From: Candidatus Saccharimonadota bacterium
Lineage (GTDB): Bacteria > Patescibacteriota > Saccharimonadia > Saccharimonadales > Saccharimonadaceae
DNA length: 64,000 nucleotides
Reading direction: 5' to 3'
NCBI GenBank assembly: GCA_017524405.1
Contig: JAFWSJ010000014.1
Coordinates: forward strand, 191,623 to 255,622
Under the pieces are notes generated by a model. It searched no databases, had not been told where the DNA came from, and saw only the letters and a program-made list of their open reading frames with translations. Made by a program: the position numbers and the translations under genes. This document shows positions 59,868 to 64,000 of this stretch, piece after piece. Numbering within the stretch: position 1 is the first letter of the stretch; each line of letters starts with the position of its first letter.

Positions 59868-60938
59868 TTAATTGTCTAAGAAGCTCATAATGAAGCCGTC
59901 GAGCTTGCCATCGAGAACGGCTTCGGCGTCGCTTTCTTCATACTTTGTACGCGTATCCTTGACGAGTTTGTATGGGTGGAGGACGTAGTTACGAATTTGC
60001 TGACCCCAGCTAGCAGATTCTCCGGCACGAAGCTTGTCGACAGACTCGGCGTTTTGCTCCTGCATCATTTGCTGGAGTTTACCGCGCAAAATTTCCATTG
60101 CCTTCTCTTTATTTTGGAGCTGACTGCGTTCATTCTGGATCGCAACGACAATGTTGGTCGGAATGTGAGTAATACGAACGGCGGAATTCGTCGTATTGAC
60201 CGACTGACCACCATGGCCGCCGGAATGGTAGACGTCAATGCGGAGATCCTTCGGATCGATTTGAACTTCGTCATCGTTTTCAATAATCGGGAGAACTTCG
60301 ACGAGCGCAAATGAAGTTTGACGGAGATGGTCGGCATTGAATGGGCTGAGGCGAACTAGGCGATGCGTGCCATGCTCGGATTTGAGCTGGCCATAAACAT
60401 TCGCGCCAGTCATTTCGATCACACTAGTTTTAATGCCTGCTTCCTCGCCTTCGATGCGGTCGAGAATTTGCGTCTTGACGTTGTGCTGTTCCGCCCAACG
60501 CAAATACATACGCTCTAGCATGCCAGACCAGTCCATGGCCTCGGTGCCGCCGGCGCCAGCAGTGATACGAAGAATTGCGCCATTATGGTCAAATTTACCC
60601 GTAAAGCGAAGCTCCTGGCGGAGCTTTTCGAGAGTTTGCTCCATTGCGTCGAGCTGTTCGCCAAATTCGTCCTTTAGGCTTTCGTCGCCAAGTTCCATCA
60701 GCTCTGCGAGATCGTGAATCTGACTTTTCAAGAGCGTCCATGGGTCAAGCTCATCATGAAGCTGTGCGAGTTTAGTTGTTTTTTCGCGCGCTTCGTCGGG
60801 ATTATTCCAAATTTCCGGAACAGCTACCTCTTTTTCGAGCGCATCCAAAATCTCAAGTCGATGGCTCACATTTAGTTTTTGCCAAATCGACTCAAAAACT
60901 TCCTTCAATTCGCTAAGACGCTTCTGCAGTTCAAACAT
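59868..60938 (-). CDS. prfB: Peptide chain release factor 2
   Basis: 356 residues, RF2 size. The stop-codon recognition tripeptide is SPF (RLVRLSPFNADHLRQTS), so UGA/UAA are read, and the hydrolysis motif GGQ lies in HSGGHGGQSVNTT. The frame is continuous from the ATG: there is no in-frame TGA near codon 25, so the programmed frameshift of many prfB genes is absent. Presence of RF2 shows that UGA is a stop in this organism. The ATG is 7 nt after TATAAT. Confidence 0.96.
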   Translation of the reverse strand: MFELQKRLSELKEVFESIWQKLNVSHRLEILDALEKEVAVPEIWNNPDEAREKTTKLAQLHDELDPWTLLKSQIHDLAELMELGDESLKDEFGEQLDAMEQTLEKLRQELRFTGKFDHNGAILRITAGAGGTEAMDWSGMLERMYLRWAEQHNVKTQILDRIEGEEAGIKTSVIEMTGANVYGQLKSEHGTHRLVRLSPFNADHLRQTSFALVEVLPIIENDDEVQIDPKDLRIDVYHSGGHGGQSVNTTNSAVRITHIPTNIVVAIQNERSQLQNKEKAMEILRGKLQQMMQEQNAESVDKLRAGESASWGQQIRNYVLHPYKLVKDTRTKYEESDAEAVLDGKLDGFIMSFLDN

Positions 60939-60945
60939 ATCTATT

Positions 60946-60951
60946 ATTATA
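60946..60951 (-). promoter_or_regulatory. -10 box of prfB (leaderless)
   Basis: TATAAT ending 7 nt before the ATG at 60938, next to the truB stop. Confidence 0.5.
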
Positions 60952-60953
60952 CC

Positions 60954-61601
60954 TTATTCGGGAAGCTCAAAAAGTGGTAGTTCGGCGATGTCGTAGTCGG
61001 CAATCTTCGTGCGGCGGAGCGCCGAGCAATACGCGCCACAACCGAGCGCCCTGCCAATGTCTTCGGCGAGCGTACGAATATAAGTGCCGCTACTGACATG
61101 GGTGCGAATCTTTAATTCCGGTTCATTATATTCAACGAGGTCGAGCTCGTAGATTTCGACTTGGCGAGTCGGGATCTCGAAATCTTTGCCGGCACGAGCA
61201 AGTTTGTAGGCGCGCTGGCCGTTAATCTTGATTGCCGAAAAAGCCGGCGGACGTTGCTCAATTTTACCAGTGAATCGTTTTAGTGTTTCCTGAATCTGCT
61301 CAACAGTCGGAAGCTCAGCGCCAGTCTTCGTAATTTCGCCTTCCGGATCGCCAGTAGTTGATGTCTCGCCGAGACGAATCGTCGCTTCGTAAACTTTATC
61401 TTTCTTTGTAAGTTCTGGGGCCTTTTTTGTAGCTTTGCCGGCAAGCAAAATGAGGAGCCCAGTCGCGAACGGGTCGAGCGTACCAGTGTGGCCAACTTTG
61501 ACCTTATGGCCTTCTTGCTGCGACAAAATCCTGCGAACGCGGGCGACCGCACCAAAACTACTCATGCCAGACGGCTTGTCGACAAAAATGATTGCTTCCA
61601 T
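60954..61601 (-). CDS. truB: tRNA pseudouridine-55 synthase TruB
   Basis: 215 residues; the catalytic Asp is in GHTGTLDPFATGLL near residue 43, with FVDKPSGMSSFG at the start and SSGTYIRTLAEDIG later. The C-terminal PUA domain is lacking, giving a short form. It modifies U55 in the T-loop; the tRNA-Cys in this window has G at position 55 and cannot be its substrate. It lies 22 nt after the Cys-rich membrane gene and 15 nt before prfB. Confidence 0.95.
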   Translation of the reverse strand: MEAIIFVDKPSGMSSFGAVARVRRILSQQEGHKVKVGHTGTLDPFATGLLILLAGKATKKAPELTKKDKVYEATIRLGETSTTGDPEGEITKTGAELPTVEQIQETLKRFTGKIEQRPPAFSAIKINGQRAYKLARAGKDFEIPTRQVEIYELDLVEYNEPELKIRTHVSSGTYIRTLAEDIGRALGCGAYCSALRRTKIADYDIAELPLFELPE

Positions 61602-61623
61602 CTTATCTAATATTATGCCAGAA

Positions 61624-62223
61624 CTATTCAGCTTTGGCGTATTTTTGCATGAAGATATCGAGATCGGCTGCTTCTTTCACGTCATCGAGACGATCGAAGA
61701 CAGTGCCGCCCTTGACGTGGATGAAGGCTGGGGTTTCATCGCAACCACCGAGGCGCTCCTGAATATTCAAGTCATCGCTGCTTGGTTCGGCCGGGATAGT
61801 ATAACGATAAATTGGAGTCGTGGCATCATATGCCGCTACGCGACGAGCAAAGGCATCGCAGGTAATGCAGTTCTCTTCGCCAACAATCAGGAGACCAGTC
61901 TTCTGGGAGTTGAGCATATCAATAACGGCACCTGCGCCAACGAGCGTAAAGCCGTTTTCGTCGAGCACATTGCTGTTAACGGCTTTCTCAAACATACCAT
62001 TATAGGCATAGGTGCTAGGCTTGAAGATGTCGCGAACGGACTTATTAAAACTGAGCGAGATGATGAGTACGGTCATTACGACAACGAGAGACGCAATGAG
62101 CACATAAAAGGCAACTTGGTTGCCAGTGCCGCCGCAGCTGCACTTATCGCACTTGCATTTCTCTTCGCATTTTTTGCATTTTTCCGTTTTTGGTTTGGCT
62201 GACGTTTTCTTTGCTGTTGCCAT
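61624..62223 (-). CDS. Membrane protein with cytoplasmic Cys cluster and external CxxC domain
   Basis: 199 residues; no named family. A cytoplasmic N-terminus of about 35 residues carries six cysteines (C16, C19, C23, C25, C28, C30) among Lys/Glu, a possible metal site. A membrane segment follows (about 36-58), then an external part with thioredoxin-like features: LLIVGEENCITCDAF (CxxC near 116-119) and a later ETPAFIHV segment that may be the cis-Pro loop. GGAGATT precedes the ATG. A thiol oxidoreductase with a metal-binding tail is the inference. Confidence 0.75.
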   Translation of the reverse strand: MATAKKTSAKPKTEKCKKCEEKCKCDKCSCGGTGNQVAFYVLIASLVVVMTVLIISLSFNKSVRDIFKPSTYAYNGMFEKAVNSNVLDENGFTLVGAGAVIDMLNSQKTGLLIVGEENCITCDAFARRVAAYDATTPIYRYTIPAEPSSDDLNIQERLGGCDETPAFIHVKGGTVFDRLDDVKEAADLDIFMQKYAKAE

Positions 62224-62284
62224 TGATAATCTCCAAGTTGAATATTGCAATTATTATATCACGCTTATGCTTATTTGTCTCCGC

Positions 62285-62313
62285 TTGACACCCTCTTTTA
62301 TTTTGCTTATTCT
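62285..62313 (+). promoter_or_regulatory. Promoter of the TasA-like gene (leaderless)
   Basis: TTGACA (62285-62290), 17-nt spacer, TATTCT (62308-62313), ATG 6 nt later. Confidence 0.7.
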
Positions 62314-62319
62314 AAAATC

Positions 62320-62862
62320 ATGAAGAATAAGAGAGCTTTGGTTGGAATTGTCATGCTAGCACTAGTTGTGCTCATCGGCGGTACTTTTGCATATTTTCGT
62401 ATGACATGGGAGAAGGAAAACGAGTTCAAGCTAGGTGGCTTCGAATCTAAAGTTTCCGAGACCTTTACTAGCCCGAGCGATTGGACTCCGTGCACCGAGA
62501 CGCCAAAGGTCGTGAACGTCGTAAATGCCGGCAATATCGCAATCGCAGCCCGCATTAAAATTCAGGAACAGCGCTGGGATAAGCTCGACGAAGATCGCGC
62601 TGCTGTCGTCGACACATTGCCGCTCACCGCTAACGGCCAAGACATGGCCGTGCTCGGTCTCGTGAATACAAGCGACTGGGCACTAAATAGCGATGGCTAT
62701 TACTATTACCGATCCGACATCGCGCCAGGCGAAGCTTCTTCGAACTTTATCGAGAAAGTTACATTCAACTGCACCGCGGGTAACGATTACTCGTCTGCGC
62801 GCTACCATCTCATCCTCCAAGTCGAGACCATCCAGGCCGACGCGAAGGATAATTGGAATTAG
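62320..62862 (+). CDS. SipW-dependent/TasA-CalY-like exported protein
   Basis: 180 residues. The signal segment (MKNKRALVGIVMLALVVLIGGTFAYFR) and the following FKLGGFESKVSETF pattern match the group of secreted proteins processed by SipW-type signal peptidases, which includes TasA fibre protein and BsaA. The rest is beta-rich (NVVNAGNIAIAARIKIQEQRW) with two cysteines (near 66 and 152). A surface fibre or matrix role is inferred from the family. The processing enzyme is not in this window. Single-gene unit with terminator. Confidence 0.75.
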   Translation: MKNKRALVGIVMLALVVLIGGTFAYFRMTWEKENEFKLGGFESKVSETFTSPSDWTPCTETPKVVNVVNAGNIAIAARIKIQEQRWDKLDEDRAAVVDTLPLTANGQDMAVLGLVNTSDWALNSDGYYYYRSDIAPGEASSNFIEKVTFNCTAGNDYSSARYHLILQVETIQADAKDNWN

Positions 62863-62884
62863 CCATTGACCGCCTTTCGGCAAG

Positions 62885-62912
62885 AAAAAGCTCCCCGTTC
62901 GGGGAGTTTTTT
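62885..62912. terminator. Bidirectional terminator
   Basis: Stem around CTCCCC-GTTC-GGGGAG flanked by A-run and T-run, between the TasA-like gene and the convergent RNase J gene. Confidence 0.9.
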
Positions 62913-64000
62913 CTAGACTTTATTAATGACTGGAATCACGATTGGTGTATGGCCGGTAGCGTCATAGAGAATGTGCGTGACGTCTTCCTTGACGCTTTCT
63001 TTGAGCGCCTTCACGTCGTCGTCACTCGCAACCGTATGGTCGGTCTTCGCGCGGAGGTAATGGCGAATCTTGCCAATGAGCTCCTCGGAATTATCTAGGT
63101 AGATAAAGGCGCGAGAAACAATGTCCGGAGTCTTGATGAGGCGGCCAGTCTTCTTGCTAATGGTCAAAATCACGACAAAGATACCCTCACGGGAAATATG
63201 AATGCGGTCTTTCACGACGGCTTCGTTCACCTGCTGGTCGGCATCATCATAGAGCTTATTGCCAACTGGTATGCGGCCATTCTTGCGAATAGTCTTGTTC
63301 GGAAGAAGTTCGACGATATCGCCGTCGTCCGCTACGATAATACGATCGCGCGGAATACCAACGACATTCTCTGCCATCTCGGCGTTATGCTCGAGCATGT
63401 AGAATTCGCCGTGATATGGCATGTAATTCATCGGATGGAGATCAGTGACAAACTTAACGTGGTCTTCATAGTATGCGTGACCAGAAAGATGAAGCGGACC
63501 GATATTCGTGAGGTGAGTTTTGTTGTGCTGGATAACCTGCGCACCCTCGCGAAGGAGGCCGTCGACCGTGCCCATGATCTTCGGTTCATTACCAGGAATC
63601 GGACTAGAGCAGAAGACGATAGTATCAGTAGCCTTGACCTTAATGTGGCGGTGAGCGCCAGTAACCATGCGGTTCAAGACGGCGTTCATTTCACCCTGGG
63701 AACCAGTACAAACAATCGTAACTTTGTCGTCTGGAAGTTTCACGATGTCTTCCATCTTCATAATGACGTCTTTTGGCACCTTGATGGACTTGGCGCGGAG
63801 GGCGACCTCAACGTTGTTAATCATCGAGAAGCCGGCGAAGGCGACCTTGCGACCGCGTTCCGCAGCCTCGCGGAGTACGCATTCGATGCGCTTCACCTGA
63901 GACGAGAAACAGCTAATGATGATGCGACCAGTAGCGTAATTGTCCATGACTTTGCCGATGTTGTCGCCGACATCATATTCGCTGTGAGGGTGAGTGCCCG
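62913..64000 (-). CDS. rnj: Ribonuclease J, C-terminal part (cut by window edge)
   Basis: About 362 codons of a gene that continues beyond the right edge. RNase J is a 5' exo- and endonuclease of the metallo-beta-lactamase/beta-CASP group. The visible part includes the beta-CASP segment (GRIIISCFSSQVKRIE), IVCTGSQGEMNAVLNRM, the motif HLSGHAYYED, LHPMNYMPYHGEFYMLE and the C-terminal domain. Only RNase J proteins combine these. With PNPase at the other end of the window it indicates the main mRNA-decay enzymes of this genome. Confidence 0.95.
   Translation of the reverse strand, partial: GTHPHSEYDVGDNIGKVMDNYATGRIIISCFSSQVKRIECVLREAAERGRKVAFAGFSMINNVEVALRAKSIKVPKDVIMKMEDIVKLPDDKVTIVCTGSQGEMNAVLNRMVTGAHRHIKVKATDTIVFCSSPIPGNEPKIMGTVDGLLREGAQVIQHNKTHLTNIGPLHLSGHAYYEDHVKFVTDLHPMNYMPYHGEFYMLEHNAEMAENVVGIPRDRIIVADDGDIVELLPNKTIRKNGRIPVGNKLYDDADQQVNEAVVKDRIHISREGIFVVILTISKKTGRLIKTPDIVSRAFIYLDNSEELIGKIRHYLRAKTDHTVASDDDVKALKESVKEDVTHILYDATGHTPIVIPVINKV

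Noticed and set aside
59868-60938. Alternative genetic code with UGA as glycine
   Set aside because: RF2 is present and several clear genes (for example znuC and the first VWA gene) end in TGA at the expected place.

Overview
This window looks like chromosomal DNA from a Candidate Phyla Radiation (Patescibacteria) bacterium, most likely a Saccharibacteria (TM7) relative. The inference rests on several things seen together: very tight packing, many one-gene or short transcription units with promoters directly at the ATG, an alanyl-tRNA synthetase without its C-terminal domain, a MoxR/DUF58/VWA membrane operon, a large InlB-repeat surface protein, stand-alone cell-wall hydrolases, and no biosynthetic operons. 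TGA is used as a stop and an RF2 gene is present, so the standard bacterial code applies. There is no rRNA operon, prophage, insertion sequence or CRISPR array in the window.

Layout. 1-10.2 kb (minus strand): pnp (partial), rpsO, radA, clpP, a membrane HExxH protein, clpC, ligA, a membrane protein and htpX. This is an RNA-decay, recombination and protein quality-control block in which clpC and clpP carry CIRCE operators. 10.3-14.6 kb: two orphan small genes (plus strand) flank a tRNA-Gly and a zur-znuA-znuC-znuB zinc uptake operon with a perfect Fur-family palindrome. 14.6-15 kb: tRNA-Leu, tRNA-Cys and a strongly supported small RNA. 15.1-17.6 kb (plus): a redox set made of superoxide reductase, a membrane protein with a CPSC motif, a membrane-anchored DsbA-like protein and a stomatin-like protein. 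17.6-24 kb: a hypothetical protein, a double Nudix protein, rarA, a 987-residue surface protein and another orphan small gene. 24-28 kb (minus): histidine phosphatase, DUF167, galU-like, a membrane protein, gpmI. 28-34.5 kb: a Sua5-like gene, a structured noncoding RNA candidate, obgE, a LysM/CHAP hydrolase, mltG, ruvX and a large membrane protein. 34.5-37.5 kb (plus): a histidine kinase and response regulator that both end in Pro/Ala tails, then an rluB-type gene. 37.5-43.1 kb (minus): ftsA-like, a second HExxH membrane protein, a DUF308-like membrane protein, a GNAT, alaS. 43.2-50.7 kb (plus): HAD phosphatase, mnmA, a COG1926-like protein and the six-gene MoxR/DUF58/VWA operon. 50.7-62.2 kb (mostly minus): iscS-type desulfurase, an MFS protein, small genes, tatD, a DUF4868 (KwaB-like) protein, ctpA, a PcsB-like hydrolase, ftsX, ftsE, prfB, truB and a Cys-rich membrane thioredoxin-like protein. 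62.3-64 kb: a SipW-dependent/TasA-like secreted protein and the 3' part of an RNase J gene.

How it works together. Envelope remodelling at division is served by FtsE-FtsX with a PcsB-like CHAP hydrolase and CtpA, by FtsA, and by MltG and the LysM/CHAP protein. Stress functions include ClpC/ClpP/HtpX, superoxide reductase, RarA and an MTH1-like Nudix protein. Zinc uptake is under a Zur-like regulator. The LigA in this genome has lost all four zinc-finger cysteines.

Expression signals fall into two classes. More than twenty genes have a -10 box ending 6-8 nt before the ATG and so are predicted to be leaderless. A minority, including three isolated small genes of unknown function, have long Shine-Dalgarno sequences and their own strong terminators. 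The most novel observations are this two-class organisation, two tRNAs with altered D-loop/T-loop tertiary partners, two small RNA genes, the zinc-finger-less LigA and the paired HExxH membrane proteins.
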